From assembly GCA_046347945.1 (NCBI GenBank), contig JAXMFB010000012.1:69082-133081 (forward strand): a stretch of 64,000 nucleotides of DNA, in the 5' to 3' direction. The translations under genes and the position numbers were made by a program. Shown piece after piece: positions 43,021 through 52,190 of the stretch (position 1 is the first letter of the stretch; the number at the start of each line of letters is the position of its first letter). The DNA is from Zeimonas sp046347945. GTDB lineage: Bacteria; Pseudomonadota; Gammaproteobacteria; Burkholderiales; Burkholderiaceae_E. The notes under the pieces are model-generated. The model made no database searches. It was not told the origin of the DNA and was given only the letters and a program-made list of their open reading frames with translations.

Positions 43021-44682
43021 ATGGAGGGGATGCAGGTCGACCCGCGCAGGATCGCGATGGAGCGCGAGCGCGGCATCTGGCCGGATCGCGTGCTCACCGA
43101 CTACCTGGATCGGTGGATCGAGGAGAAGGGCAACGCCACCGCCCTGATCGGATTCCGCGAGGAGAGCGGTGCCACCGTGCGCCTGAGCTGGCGCGAGCTC
43201 GGCGATCGGGTGGCCCGTATCGCGCAGGGCCTCGCGACGCGCGGCGTGGGCCGCGGCGACGTGGTCTCGCTGCAGTTGCCGAACTGGTGGGAGTTCGTCG
43301 CCGTGCACCTGGCGTGCCTGCGCATCGGCGCGATCACCAATCCGCTGATGCCGATCTTCCGCCACCGCGAGCTCTCGTTCATGGTGGGCCACGCCGAGTC
43401 GAAGGTGTTCATCGCGCCTTCGCACTTTCGCGGCTTCGACCACGGGGCGCTCGCGCGCTCGCTGAGCTACGAGCTGCCGTCGCTGCAGCACGTGTTCCTC
43501 GTCGACGGCGACGGTGCCGACTCGTTCGAGCGTGCGCTGCTCGACGGGCCGGCCGATCCCGCCTTCGCTCGCGGCACCTCGATCGACGGCAACGGCCTGG
43601 TGCAGCTGCTGTACACCTCGGGCACCACCGGGGAACCCAAGGGCGTGCTGCACACGTCGAACACGCTGCTCGGCACGATCCTGCAGTTCATCGAGCGGCT
43701 CGAGTGCTCGGATCGCGACGTGGTCTTCATGCCGTCGCCGCTCGCGCACCAGGCCGGTTTCGCCTATGGCCTGATGCTCGGCGTGATCCTCGGCGCGCCG
43801 ATCGTGCTGCTCGACATCTGGCATCCGCGGCGCGCGGTCGAGCTGATGGAGCAGTACCGCGCCACCTACACGTTCGCCTCCACGCCGTTCCTGGCCGACC
43901 TGGCGCAGTTCGACGGGATCGAGCAGCGCGACCTGCGATCGTTTCGACTGTTCGTCACGTCGGGCGCGCCGATCCCGCCGATCGTCGTCAGGCAGGCGCA
44001 GGAGAACCTCGGCGTCACGGTCGTCGCGAGCTGGGGGATGAGCGAGGTCTGCTCGGCGACGACGACGCTGCTCTCGGGACACAAGGTCCAGGAGAGCGAC
44101 GGCGTCGCGGTGCCGGGTTCCGAGGTCAAGGTGGTCGACGACCAGGGACGCGAGATGCCGCGCGGCCAGCAGGGCTCGCTGCGGGTGCGCAGCGCGGCGC
44201 TGTTCGTCGGCTACCTGAAGCGACCGCAGCTCTACTCGGTCGACGAGGAAGGCTGGTTCAACACCGGCGACATCGCGCGGATGGACGACGAGGGCTACAT
44301 CCGGATCTGCGGGCGCGACAAGGACATCGTGATCCGCGGGGGCGAGAACATCCCGGTGGTCGAGATCGAGGCCGCGCTGTACCGGATGCCCGGCATCCTC
44401 GAGGCGGCGATCGTCGGCATGCCCGATCCGCGCCTGGGCGAGCGCGCCTGCGCGTTCGTCGCGGCCCACCCTGGCGCGCACGTCGACATGGCGGCGATGC
44501 GCGCGTTCCTCGAGGAACAGCAGATCAGCAGGAGTTTCTGGCCCGAGCGGCTCGAGATCCTCGAGCAGCTGCCGCGCAATCCGACCGGCAAGGTGCTGAA
44601 GTTCGTGTTGCGCCAGATGGCGCAGAAGCTGGTCGACGCGCAGTCGCAGCAGGGCGGCGCAGGGCTCGACCGCGCGTCGTGA
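43021..44682 (+). CDS. AMP-binding acyl-CoA ligase
   Basis: Activates a carboxylic acid to its CoA thioester; probably the entry step of the cluster. The 553-residue ANL enzyme has the P-loop YTSGTTGEPKGVLHT, SWGMSEVCSATTT, WFNTGDIARMDDEGYIRICG, RDKDIVIRGGENIPVVEIEA and the catalytic lysine in NPTGKVLKFVL. The overall pattern resembles cyclohexanecarboxylate-CoA ligase and short-chain FadK-type synthetases. ATG 43021 has a GGAGGGGGAG site. Substrate is unproven; medium-chain, branched or alicyclic acids are candidates. Confidence 0.9.
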   Translation: MEGMQVDPRRIAMERERGIWPDRVLTDYLDRWIEEKGNATALIGFREESGATVRLSWRELGDRVARIAQGLATRGVGRGDVVSLQLPNWWEFVAVHLACLRIGAITNPLMPIFRHRELSFMVGHAESKVFIAPSHFRGFDHGALARSLSYELPSLQHVFLVDGDGADSFERALLDGPADPAFARGTSIDGNGLVQLLYTSGTTGEPKGVLHTSNTLLGTILQFIERLECSDRDVVFMPSPLAHQAGFAYGLMLGVILGAPIVLLDIWHPRRAVELMEQYRATYTFASTPFLADLAQFDGIEQRDLRSFRLFVTSGAPIPPIVVRQAQENLGVTVVASWGMSEVCSATTTLLSGHKVQESDGVAVPGSEVKVVDDQGREMPRGQQGSLRVRSAALFVGYLKRPQLYSVDEEGWFNTGDIARMDDEGYIRICGRDKDIVIRGGENIPVVEIEAALYRMPGILEAAIVGMPDPRLGERACAFVAAHPGAHVDMAAMRAFLEEQQISRSFWPERLEILEQLPRNPTGKVLKFVLRQMAQKLVDAQSQQGGAGLDRAS

Positions 44683-44745
44683 CGGCCGGCGGCGGCATCC
44701 AGTAGACTTGGCGGCTGCGCCAGTCTCACGGATCCGCTGCCCGGC

Positions 44746-46026
44746 ATGAGCACCAACTCTTCCGAATTCGAACGCGCCCGCAAGGTTCTCGTCGGCGGGG
44801 TCAACTCGGCCGTTCGCGCGTTCCGCGCGGTCGGCGGCACGCCGCGCTTCATCGACCGCGCCGAAGGCGCGTACATGTGGGACGTCGAGGGCAAGCGCTA
44901 CATCGACTACCTCGGCTCATGGGGGCCGATGATCGCCGGGCACTCGCATCCGCACGTGCTCGCGGCGGTCGAGCGCGCTGCCCGGCGCGGGCTCTCGTTC
45001 GGCGCACCGAACGTCATGGAGAGCGAGCTCGCCGAGCGCGTCTGCACGCTGTTCCCGCAGGTCGAGCGCGTGCGCTTCACCAGCTCGGGCACCGAGGCGG
45101 CGATGTCGGCACTTCGCCTGGCGCGCGGCTTCACGCGGCGCGACTCGATCGTCAAGTTCGAGGGCTGCTACCACGGCACGGCCGACAGCCTGCTGGTGAA
45201 GGCGGGCTCGGGGGCGCTCGCCTTCGGCACGCCCAGCTCCGCCGGTGTGCCCGACGACCTGGCGAAGCACACGCTGGTTGCGCAATTCAACGACCTGGCC
45301 AGCGTCGAGGCGCTGTTCGCCGCGCACCCCGGCCGGATCGCCTGCGTGATCGTCGAGCCGATGCCGGGCAACATGAACCTCATCCTGCCTGCGCCGGGTT
45401 TCCTGGCCGGGCTGCGCGCGCTGTGCACGAAGCACGGCGCGCTGCTGGTCTTCGACGAGGTGATGTCGGGCTTTCGCGTGGCGCTGGGTGGCGCGCAGGA
45501 ACTCGTCGACGTCGTGCCCGACCTGTCGGCGTTCGGCAAGGTGATCGGCGGCGGGATGCCCGTCGGCGCGATCGGCGGCCCGGCGGCGATCATGGACATG
45601 ATGGCGCCGCTGGGCCCGGTCTACCAGGCGGGCACGCTGTCGGGCAATCCGATCGCGATGGCCGCGGGCCTCGCGACGATGGACCTGATCGTCGAGCCGG
45701 GCTTCTTCGAGCGGCTCGGCGCCGGCTGCGCGCGGCTCGTCGACGGGCTGAACGCCGCGGCCCGCGAGGCCGGTGTCGCGTTCTGTGCGCAGCATCGCGG
45801 CGGGCTGGCCGGCCTGTACATGCTCGCGGCACCGCCGGCGGGCTTCGCGCAGGTGCAGGCGCAGGACGTCGAGCGCTTCAAGCGGTTCTACCACCTGATG
45901 CTCGACGAGGGCGTCTACCTGCCGCCGTCGCCGGTCGAGGCGTTCTTCTTCTCGGGCGCGCACAGCGACGAGGACGTCGACGCGACGGTCGCTGCGGCCC
46001 GGCGAGCGCTGCGCGCGGTCGCCTGA
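44746..46026 (+). CDS. hemL: Glutamate-1-semialdehyde 2,1-aminomutase
   Basis: Produces 5-aminolevulinate for heme and corrinoid synthesis via the C5 pathway. The 426-residue class III PLP enzyme has VLVGGVNSAVRAFRAVGGTP, FTSSGTEAAMSALRLARGFT, VFDEVMSGFRVALGG and the PLP lysine in SAFGKVIGGGMPVGAIGG. Length and motifs are canonical. Its stop overlaps the MFS gene start (TGATG), so the transporter is co-translated with it. Confidence 0.97.
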   Translation: MSTNSSEFERARKVLVGGVNSAVRAFRAVGGTPRFIDRAEGAYMWDVEGKRYIDYLGSWGPMIAGHSHPHVLAAVERAARRGLSFGAPNVMESELAERVCTLFPQVERVRFTSSGTEAAMSALRLARGFTRRDSIVKFEGCYHGTADSLLVKAGSGALAFGTPSSAGVPDDLAKHTLVAQFNDLASVEALFAAHPGRIACVIVEPMPGNMNLILPAPGFLAGLRALCTKHGALLVFDEVMSGFRVALGGAQELVDVVPDLSAFGKVIGGGMPVGAIGGPAAIMDMMAPLGPVYQAGTLSGNPIAMAAGLATMDLIVEPGFFERLGAGCARLVDGLNAAAREAGVAFCAQHRGGLAGLYMLAAPPAGFAQVQAQDVERFKRFYHLMLDEGVYLPPSPVEAFFFSGAHSDEDVDATVAAARRALRAVA

Positions 46027-47255
46027 TGGGCGCGCCCGCGCCGGCGCGCAGCGCGCCCTCGTACCTGCCGGTGCTGCTGTTCGGGTGCGCGATCCTCGTG
46101 ATCTCCACCGGCGTGCGTTCGTCGTTCGGCCTGTTCCTGCCCGAGATGACGCAGGCGCGAGGCTGGTCGCGCGAGACCTTCTCGTTCGCGATCGCGATCC
46201 AGAACCTGATGTGGGGCCTGGGCGGCTCGTTTCTCGGCGCAATGGCCGACAAGTACGGCTCGATGCGAACGCTGCTGCTGGGCGCGGTGCTGTACGTGAT
46301 CGGCTTTCTCGGGATGGCGTGGGCCGAATCGGGCGCCGCGCTCTCGCTGTCGGCGGGCGTCGTCATGGGCATCGCGATCGGCGGCACGTCGTTCGGGATC
46401 ATCCTCGCCACGCTCGGGCGCATCGTGCCTGCCGAGCAGCGCAGCCTGGCCTTCGGCATCGGGGTCGCCGCAGGTTCGTTCGGCCAGTTCCTGTTCCTGC
46501 CGCTGGCGGGCAGGCTGATCGCCGCGCTCGGGTGGCAGGCGGCGCTGCTCGTGCACGCGGCGATCGTCGCGCTGATCCTGCTGCTCGCGCTCGGCGTGCG
46601 CGGCGAGCACGAGGCCGCGGCGCGCGCGGGTTCCGTCCGGCTGTCCGACGCGCTGCGCGGAGCGATCGGCGACCGCAGCTTCCACCTGCTGTTCTGGGGC
46701 TACTTCGTCTGCGGCCTGCAGGTCGTGTTCATCCAGCTGCACCTGCCGGCCTACCTGCTCGACAAGGGGCTCTCGGCCAACGTCGGCGCGACCGCCGTGG
46801 CGCTGATCGGATTGTTCAACGTGGCGGGATCGTTCGCCGCGGGCATGCTCGGGCAGAAGCTCTCGCGCAAGTGGCTGCTGGCGGGCATCTACGTCGCGCG
46901 CTCGGTCGTGATCGGCCTGTTCCTGCTCGCGCCGCTGAGCCAGGCGTCGGTGTACCTGTTCAGCGCGGCGATCGGCCTGCTCTGGCTGTCGACGGTGCCG
47001 CTCACCAACGCGCTGGTCGGCCAGCGCTGGGGCGTGCAGTACCTGGGCCTGCTGGGTGGCGTGATCTTCTTCGGTCACCAGATCGGAAGCTTCCTCGGCG
47101 CCTGGCTCGGCGGCCGCTTCTTCGACCTGTTCGGCAACTACGACTACGCGTGGGCGATGGTGATCGCGTTCGGCGCCTTCGCCGCGCTGGTCCACGCGCC
47201 GATCGACCAGCGGCCGATGGGCGAGCGCCGCGCGCCGGCGGCGGCGCGCGCCTAG
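46026..47255 (+). CDS. MFS transporter
   Basis: Twelve-helix major facilitator protein of 409 residues. The first half has FGLFLPEMTQARGWSRETFS and LGGSFLGAMADKYGSMRTLL with the GxxxDxxG-type loop between helices 2 and 3; the second half begins around SFHLLFWGYFVCGLQVVFIQ. It resembles the oxalate/formate-antiporter-like branch. Start ATG overlaps the hemL stop. Substrate unknown; co-translation with hemL does not by itself imply porphyrin or aminolevulinate transport. Confidence 0.88.
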   Translation: MGAPAPARSAPSYLPVLLFGCAILVISTGVRSSFGLFLPEMTQARGWSRETFSFAIAIQNLMWGLGGSFLGAMADKYGSMRTLLLGAVLYVIGFLGMAWAESGAALSLSAGVVMGIAIGGTSFGIILATLGRIVPAEQRSLAFGIGVAAGSFGQFLFLPLAGRLIAALGWQAALLVHAAIVALILLLALGVRGEHEAAARAGSVRLSDALRGAIGDRSFHLLFWGYFVCGLQVVFIQLHLPAYLLDKGLSANVGATAVALIGLFNVAGSFAAGMLGQKLSRKWLLAGIYVARSVVIGLFLLAPLSQASVYLFSAAIGLLWLSTVPLTNALVGQRWGVQYLGLLGGVIFFGHQIGSFLGAWLGGRFFDLFGNYDYAWAMVIAFGAFAALVHAPIDQRPMGERRAPAAARA

Positions 47256-47279
47256 CTGCCAGCGGAGGCATCCTGCGGG

Positions 47280-47322
47280 CGCCGCTTTTGCGGCGTGATG
47301 GTGCGGCCGCCGCTTTCGCGGC
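47280..47322. terminator. Tandem hairpins between convergent genes
   Basis: Two near-identical short stem-loops: CGCCGCTTTTGCGGCG (47280-47295) and GCCGCTTTCGCGGC (47309-47322), 13 bases apart, in the 111-base gap between the convergent MFS and thiolase genes. No T-runs follow, so they may act as a bidirectional transcript-end or 3'-stabilising structure. Confidence 0.45.
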
Positions 47323-47366
47323 AAGGTGCGCCGGCCGGAGGAGAGCGGGCCGGCGCGGTTCGGCCG

Positions 47367-48551
47367 TCAGGCGCGCTCGAAGATCGCGGCGATGCCCTGT
47401 CCGCCGCCGATGCACATCGTGACCAGCGCGCGGCGGCCGCCGGTGCGCTGCAGCTCGTAGAGCGCCTTGACGGTGATCAGCGCGCCGGTGGCGCCGACCG
47501 GGTGGCCGATCGAGATCCCCGAGCCGTTGGGGTTGACCCGCGCCGGATCGAGGTCGAGGTCGCGCGTCACCGCCAGCGCCTGTGCGGCGAACGCCTCGTT
47601 GGCCTCGACGACGTCGATCTGGTGCGCCTTCAGGCCGGCTTTCTCGAGCGCCTTGCGCGAAGCGGGCACCGGGCCGATCCCCATGTAGGCCGGGTCGACG
47701 CCGGCATGCGCGTACGAGACGAGCCGCGCCAGCGGCGCGAGGCCGCGCGCCTCGGCGGCGCGGCGTTCCATCAGCACGAGCGCCGCGGCGCCGTCGTTGA
47801 TGCCGGACGCGTTGCCCGGCGTGACGGTGCCGTCTTCCCTGGCGAACGCCGGCTTGAGCTTGCGCATCTCCTCGATCGTCGCGTCGTGGCGGATGTGCTC
47901 GTCGGCGGCGAACGTGGTCGTGCCCTTGCGCGACTTCAGCTCGATCGGCAGGATCTGCGACGCAAAGCGGCCCTCGCGCGTGGCGAGCGACGCGCGCCGA
48001 TGGCTTTCGACCGCCAGCGCGTCCTGGTCCTCGCGCGAGATGCCCCACTTCTTCGCGACGTTCTCCGCGGTCACGCCCATGTGGACGTTGTGGAACGGGT
48101 CGTGCAGCGCGCCCGTCATCATGTCGACGACGCGCGCGTCGCCCATCCGCGCGCCCCAGCGGGCGGCCGGCATCGAGTACGGGCCGCGGCTCATCACCTC
48201 GGCGCCGCCGGCGACGGCCGCGTCGGCGTCGCCGAGCAGGATCGCCTGCGACGCGGAGACGATCGCCTGCATGCCCGAGCCGCACAGCCGGTTCAGCGTC
48301 ATCGCCGGCACGTCCTGCGACAGCCCGCCCTCGAGCGCGGCGACGCGCGCCAGGTACATGTCGCGCGGCTCGGTGTTGATCACGTGCCCGAAGACGACAT
48401 GCTGGATGTCGCCGGCGCCGAGCCCGGCCCGCGCGACCGCCTCGCGCACCACCATCGCGCCGAGTTGGGTCGGCGCGTGATCCTTCAGGCTGCCGCCGAA
48501 GGTTCCCACTGCGGTGCGCACTGCGCTGACGACGACGACTTCACGGTTCAT
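47367..48551 (-). CDS. bktB: Acetyl-CoA C-acyltransferase (BktB-type beta-ketothiolase)
   Basis: Condenses or cleaves beta-ketoacyl-CoAs; BktB supplies C4-C5 3-ketoacyl-CoA for PHA synthesis in Cupriavidus. The 394-residue protein has the same length as that enzyme and the start NREVVVVSAVRTAVGTFGGS, the acylated cysteine in LNRLCGSGMQAIVSASQ, VEANEAFAAQA, the histidine in NPNGSGISIGHPVGATG and the C-terminal CIGGGQGIAAIFE. A general degradative thiolase role is equally possible. An intracellular PHA depolymerase gene lies about 4 kb away. Confidence 0.93.
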   Translation of the reverse strand: MNREVVVVSAVRTAVGTFGGSLKDHAPTQLGAMVVREAVARAGLGAGDIQHVVFGHVINTEPRDMYLARVAALEGGLSQDVPAMTLNRLCGSGMQAIVSASQAILLGDADAAVAGGAEVMSRGPYSMPAARWGARMGDARVVDMMTGALHDPFHNVHMGVTAENVAKKWGISREDQDALAVESHRRASLATREGRFASQILPIELKSRKGTTTFAADEHIRHDATIEEMRKLKPAFAREDGTVTPGNASGINDGAAALVLMERRAAEARGLAPLARLVSYAHAGVDPAYMGIGPVPASRKALEKAGLKAHQIDVVEANEAFAAQALAVTRDLDLDPARVNPNGSGISIGHPVGATGALITVKALYELQRTGGRRALVTMCIGGGQGIAAIFERA

Positions 48552-48616
48552 GGCTTGTCCTCCAGGGGGGATGCGTTCGAATAGGGGATCGAGGGGCGGG
48601 GCCGGCGCGCGAGCGC

Positions 48617-49303
48617 TCAGTGAAGCGTCGCGCCGTTGCGTGCGCGCCGCGTGCGCCCGCGGAACAGCGTCTGCAGCACGCGGGTGGTGCCGAGATTGAC
48701 CATCGACTGGCCGATCGAGTGCGCCTCGTCGGCAGCGATGTCCAGCGTGACGTCGGCCCCGGCGGCGCTCAGCCCGCGATAGGCGCGCTGCGCGTGCACG
48801 GCAGGAACGAGGCTGTCGAACTCGCCGTGCACCAGGTGGATCGTCGGCACGATCCTCTCCTCGGGGGCGATCGGCCGCGCCAGCTGGCCGGCGTACGAAA
48901 CCACGATCGATGCGAGCGGCGCATGCGAACGCGCCAGCTCGAGCGCGACGGTCGCGCCCTGCGAAAACCCGATGACGACGGTGCGCGCGCCCTCGATGCC
49001 GGTGGCGACCTGCAGGGCCTCGAGGCGCCGCGCCACGACGGCGCAGGCGTCCTCGATCCGCGGTTGCCGGTCGGCGGATACCCCGCGCGCATCGAACCAG
49101 TCCTTGCCGCGATGCGCGGAGCCGTCGCGAAGCGCCTCGAGGATCGCCGCCGTTGCGCCGGGGAACTTCAGCTGCCAGGCGAGCGCGATCGGCGCGAAGG
49201 CTTCCGCGCTCGAGCCGGCGCCGTGCAGGAAGACCAGCAGGCGCCGCGGGGCCTGCGCCGACTGGGGCGGCAACTCGAGCCACAACTGGCCAGCCCGGTT
49301 CAA
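48617..49303 (-). CDS. Alpha/beta-hydrolase (phospholipase/carboxylesterase family)
   Basis: A 228-residue serine esterase: LLVFLHGAGSSAEAFAPIAL (oxyanion region), the nucleophile elbow VIGFSQGATVALELA, HGEFDSLVPAVHAQRAYRGL with the aspartate, and DEAHSIGQSMVNLG with the histidine. I chose the TTG at 49303 (LNRAGQLWLELPPQ) because it follows a strong GTAGGAGG site with 9-base spacing; sequence further upstream in this frame is a shadow of pit. It is 13 bases downstream of pit. Physiological substrate unknown. Confidence 0.88.
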   Translation of the reverse strand: MNRAGQLWLELPPQSAQAPRRLLVFLHGAGSSAEAFAPIALAWQLKFPGATAAILEALRDGSAHRGKDWFDARGVSADRQPRIEDACAVVARRLEALQVATGIEGARTVVIGFSQGATVALELARSHAPLASIVVSYAGQLARPIAPEERIVPTIHLVHGEFDSLVPAVHAQRAYRGLSAAGADVTLDIAADEAHSIGQSMVNLGTTRVLQTLFRGRTRRARNGATLH

Positions 49304-49316
49304 CTGCTGCGGCCTC

Positions 49317-50327
49317 CTACAGGAACTTCGAGCCGATCCACCAGGCGACGGCGGCCATGGCCGCCGATGCCGGAATCGTGAGGATCCAGGCCCAGACGAT
49401 GTTGCCGGCGAGCCCCCAGCGCACGGCCGAGAACTTCTGCGACGAGCCGACGCCGACGATGGCGCCGGTGATCGTGTGCGTCGTCGACACCGGGATGCCG
49501 AAGCCGGACGCGATGAACAGCGTGATCGCTCCACCCGCCTCGGCGCAGAACCCGCCGACCGGCTTGAGCTTGGTGATCTTCTGGCCCATCGTCTTCACGA
49601 TGCGCCAGCCCCCGAAGAGGGTTCCCAGCCCGATCGCGAGGTAGCACGACAGCACCACCCAGTACGGCGGATGGTGCTCGCCGGTCGAGCTCAGCCCGGC
49701 GGCGATCAGCAGCAGCCAGATGATGCCCATCGTCTTCTGTGCGTCGTTGCTGCCGTGGCCGATGCTGTACAGCGCCGACGAGGCCAGCTGCAGCCGGCGG
49801 AACCAGCGGTCGGTGCTGCGCGGCGTGGACCGGAAGAATGCCCACGACACCCCGAGCATCAGCGCGGAGCCGAGGATGAAACCGAGCGTGGGCGAGATCA
49901 CGATGAACAGCGCCACCTTGGTGATGCCGCTGCCCAGCAGCGAGCCGGCGCCGGACTTCGCGATCGTCGCGCCGATCAGCCCGCCGATCAGCGCGTGCGA
50001 GGAGCTCGATGGAATCCCGGACCACCAGGTGATGATGTTCCAGACGAGCGCGCCGGCCAGCGCGCCGAAGATCACGACGTGGTCGACGACGGTCGGGTCG
50101 ACGATGCCCTTGCCGACCGTGGCCGCCACCTTCAGCTCGAACATGAACAGCGCGAGGAAGTTGAAGGTCGCCGCCCAGGCCACCGCCTGGTAGGGCTTGA
50201 GCACGCCGGTGGACACGACCGTGGCGATCGAGTTCGCCGCGTCGTGGAAGCCGTTCATGAAATCGAACGCCAGCGCCAGCACCACCAGGAACACCAGCAC
50301 CGAGAAGCTGATGTGCAGCGTCGTCAT
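49317..50327 (-). CDS. pit: Low-affinity inorganic phosphate transporter (Pit family)
   Basis: Proton-coupled metal-phosphate symporter of the inner membrane. The 336-residue protein has the duplicated PiT signatures FDFMNGFHDAANSIATVVST and YSIGHGSNDAQKTMGIIWLL, with SSSHALIGGLIGATIAKSG and PVSTTHTITGAIVGVG. The start overlaps the stop of the DUF47 gene as ATGA. A DUF47-pit pair is the usual bacterial arrangement, the DUF47 protein modulating the transporter. Confidence 0.95.
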   Translation of the reverse strand: MTTLHISFSVLVFLVVLALAFDFMNGFHDAANSIATVVSTGVLKPYQAVAWAATFNFLALFMFELKVAATVGKGIVDPTVVDHVVIFGALAGALVWNIITWWSGIPSSSSHALIGGLIGATIAKSGAGSLLGSGITKVALFIVISPTLGFILGSALMLGVSWAFFRSTPRSTDRWFRRLQLASSALYSIGHGSNDAQKTMGIIWLLLIAAGLSSTGEHHPPYWVVLSCYLAIGLGTLFGGWRIVKTMGQKITKLKPVGGFCAEAGGAITLFIASGFGIPVSTTHTITGAIVGVGSSQKFSAVRWGLAGNIVWAWILTIPASAAMAAVAWWIGSKFL

Positions 50328-50959
50328 GCGTTCTCGAGCACGACGCCTTCGAGCACGTTGGCGACGTCCTCGCACTTGTCGGACACCGACTCGAGGAGCT
50401 CGTAGATCGCCTTGAGCTTGATGAGCTGGCGCACGTCGCTTTCGTCGCGGAACAGCTTCGACATCGCCGAGCGCATCACGCGGTCGGCGTCGGATTCGAG
50501 CCGGTCGATCTCGGTGCAGATCTTCAGGATCGTCTCGGCGTTTTCCATGCTGTCGAGCAGGTTCACGGCCGCCTTGACGCGGTCGCAGCACATCTCGTTG
50601 ATCTCGGCGAGCTGCTGCGCCTCCGGCGAGATGCGCTGCAGGTCGTACAGCATCGCCGATTCGGCGACGTCCTGGATCAGGTCGAGGATGTCGTCCATCG
50701 TCGTGATCAGCTTGTGGATGTCGTCGCGATCGAACGGCGTGATGAACGTCTTGTGCAGCAGCGCCACCGTCTCGTGCGTGACCTTGTCCGCGTCCTTCTC
50801 GGCGCGGTCGATGGCGTCGATGTGCTGGCGGCGTGCCGCGACGTCGCCGTAGTCGCTCATCAGCCTGGCCAGTGCGCGGCTGCCGCTCGCGATCTGGTCG
50901 GCGTGCTGGTCGAACAACTCGAAGAAGTTGCCCTCGCGGGGCATCAGGCGTCCGAACAT
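50324..50959 (-). CDS. DUF47 (PhoU-like) Pit accessory protein
   Basis: A 211-residue all-helical PhoU-like protein: MFGRLMPREGNFFELFDQHA, DRAEKDADKVTHETVALLHK, FITPFDRDDIHKLITTMDDI, the hallmark of DUF47, and a matching C-terminal repeat EIDRLESDADRVMRSAMSKL. ATG 50959 starts the family N-terminus directly, although the frame is open further upstream. Translationally coupled to pit, whose activity it is expected to regulate. Confidence 0.93.
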   Translation of the reverse strand: MFGRLMPREGNFFELFDQHADQIASGSRALARLMSDYGDVAARRQHIDAIDRAEKDADKVTHETVALLHKTFITPFDRDDIHKLITTMDDILDLIQDVAESAMLYDLQRISPEAQQLAEINEMCCDRVKAAVNLLDSMENAETILKICTEIDRLESDADRVMRSAMSKLFRDESDVRQLIKLKAIYELLESVSDKCEDVANVLEGVVLENA

Positions 50960-51050
50960 GCGGCATTCCCGGGAAGGTGGGCGCCGGGCCGAAACGGGGC
51001 GGCGCGCCGGCGAGAGTTCGCTGCGAAGGGTAACAGAAATGACCCGCAAT

Positions 51051-51494
51051 TCAGCCGGCCGCACCGGCGCCGGCGCGGCGCGCAGCGCATGCGAGGTAGG
51101 CTGCCGCGTCGGGCGGCGCGCCGTCGCGCTGCGAGCGCCAGACCACCTCGGCCAGGCACTCGATGAGCGCGTGCGCGGCCTCGTGCGGCGTTGCGGTGCT
51201 GCGCAGCAATCGCTCGAAGGCGGCCCGGATTCCGGGCGGCTGGTCGACTTGCAGCTGCTCGGCCACCGCGAGGTGCAGCGACAGGTGCAGGAACGGGTTC
51301 TCGCGGCCCGATTCAGGACCGAAGTCGGCCGCGATCGCCGCTTCGGGCGCCGCGAGCAGCGCGTGGTACTCCGGGTGCAGGAGGATCCAGTCGAGTGCGA
51401 TCGCCTCCAGCGGGGACAGCGGCAGGCGCTCGCCGTGCTTGCGCCAGGCCTCGCAGAAAAAGCGGCGGACGTCCTCGCGCGACGGATCGAACAT
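51051..51494 (-). CDS. DUF1841 family protein
   Basis: A 147-residue protein of unknown function starting MFDPSREDVRRFFCEAWRKH, with PLSPLEAIALDWILLHPEYH and NPFLHLSLHLAVAEQLQVDQ. This matches the DUF1841 family, found mainly in beta- and gammaproteobacteria. It is soluble with no signal peptide. It lies between nth and the DUF47 gene, in the same direction as both. No function can be assigned. Confidence 0.88.
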   Translation of the reverse strand: MFDPSREDVRRFFCEAWRKHGERLPLSPLEAIALDWILLHPEYHALLAAPEAAIAADFGPESGRENPFLHLSLHLAVAEQLQVDQPPGIRAAFERLLRSTATPHEAAHALIECLAEVVWRSQRDGAPPDAAAYLACAARRAGAGAAG

Positions 51495-51530
51495 GGCGTT
51501 TCGCGCTCCCGGGTGCGCCTGCGTCGCCGA

Positions 51531-52190
51531 TCACGCGCCGGCCGCGCGCGGCGCGGGTGGCGGCGTCTTGGCTCGGTAGTCGCAGAGGTCGGCGATCGGG
51601 CAGCGCCAGCACTGCGGCCTGGGCGCCTTGCAGACGTAGCGACCGTGCAGGATCAGCCAGTGGTGGCAGTCGTGCAGATACTGCTGCGGGACGAATCGCA
51701 TCAGCCGCTGCTCGACCTCGAGCGGCGTGCGCCCCTTCGCGAGGCCGGTGCGATTGGCGACCCGGAAGATGTGCGTGTCGACCGCGATGACCGGCTCGCC
51801 GAAGGCGACGTTCAGCACCACGTTGGCGGTCTTGCGGCCGACGCCGGGCAGGCGCTCGAGTGCCTCGCGGGTGCGCGGCACCTCGCCGCCGTGCTCGGCC
51901 AGCAGGATCTCGCAGGCTTGCACGATGTGCTTCGCCTTGGACCGGTACAGCCCGATGGTGCGCACGTACCCGGCCAGTCCATCGACGCCGAGCGCGGCGA
52001 TCGCCGCTGGCGTGTCGGCGACGCGGAACAGCTCGCGCGTCGCGAGGTTGACGCTTCGGTCGGTGGCCTGCGCCGACAGGATCACCGCCACCAGCAGCTC
52101 GAACGGCGTGCGGTACTCGAGCTCGGTCGTCGGCCTGGGGTTCAGCGCCTTCAGCCGCGCGAAGATCTCGGCGCGCCGCGCGGGATTCAT
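51531..52190 (-). CDS. nth: Endonuclease III
   Basis: Base-excision repair glycosylase/AP lyase for oxidised pyrimidines. The 219-residue protein has the helix-hairpin-helix LERLPGVGRKTANVVLNVAF with the catalytic lysine, VDTHIFRVANRTGLAKG with the catalytic aspartate, and a C-terminal [4Fe-4S] motif (C-x6-C-x2-C-x5-C in CKAPRPQCWRCPIADLC). Its start overlaps the rsxB stop as ATGA. Length is canonical. Confidence 0.97.
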   Translation of the reverse strand: MNPARRAEIFARLKALNPRPTTELEYRTPFELLVAVILSAQATDRSVNLATRELFRVADTPAAIAALGVDGLAGYVRTIGLYRSKAKHIVQACEILLAEHGGEVPRTREALERLPGVGRKTANVVLNVAFGEPVIAVDTHIFRVANRTGLAKGRTPLEVEQRLMRFVPQQYLHDCHHWLILHGRYVCKAPRPQCWRCPIADLCDYRAKTPPPAPRAAGA

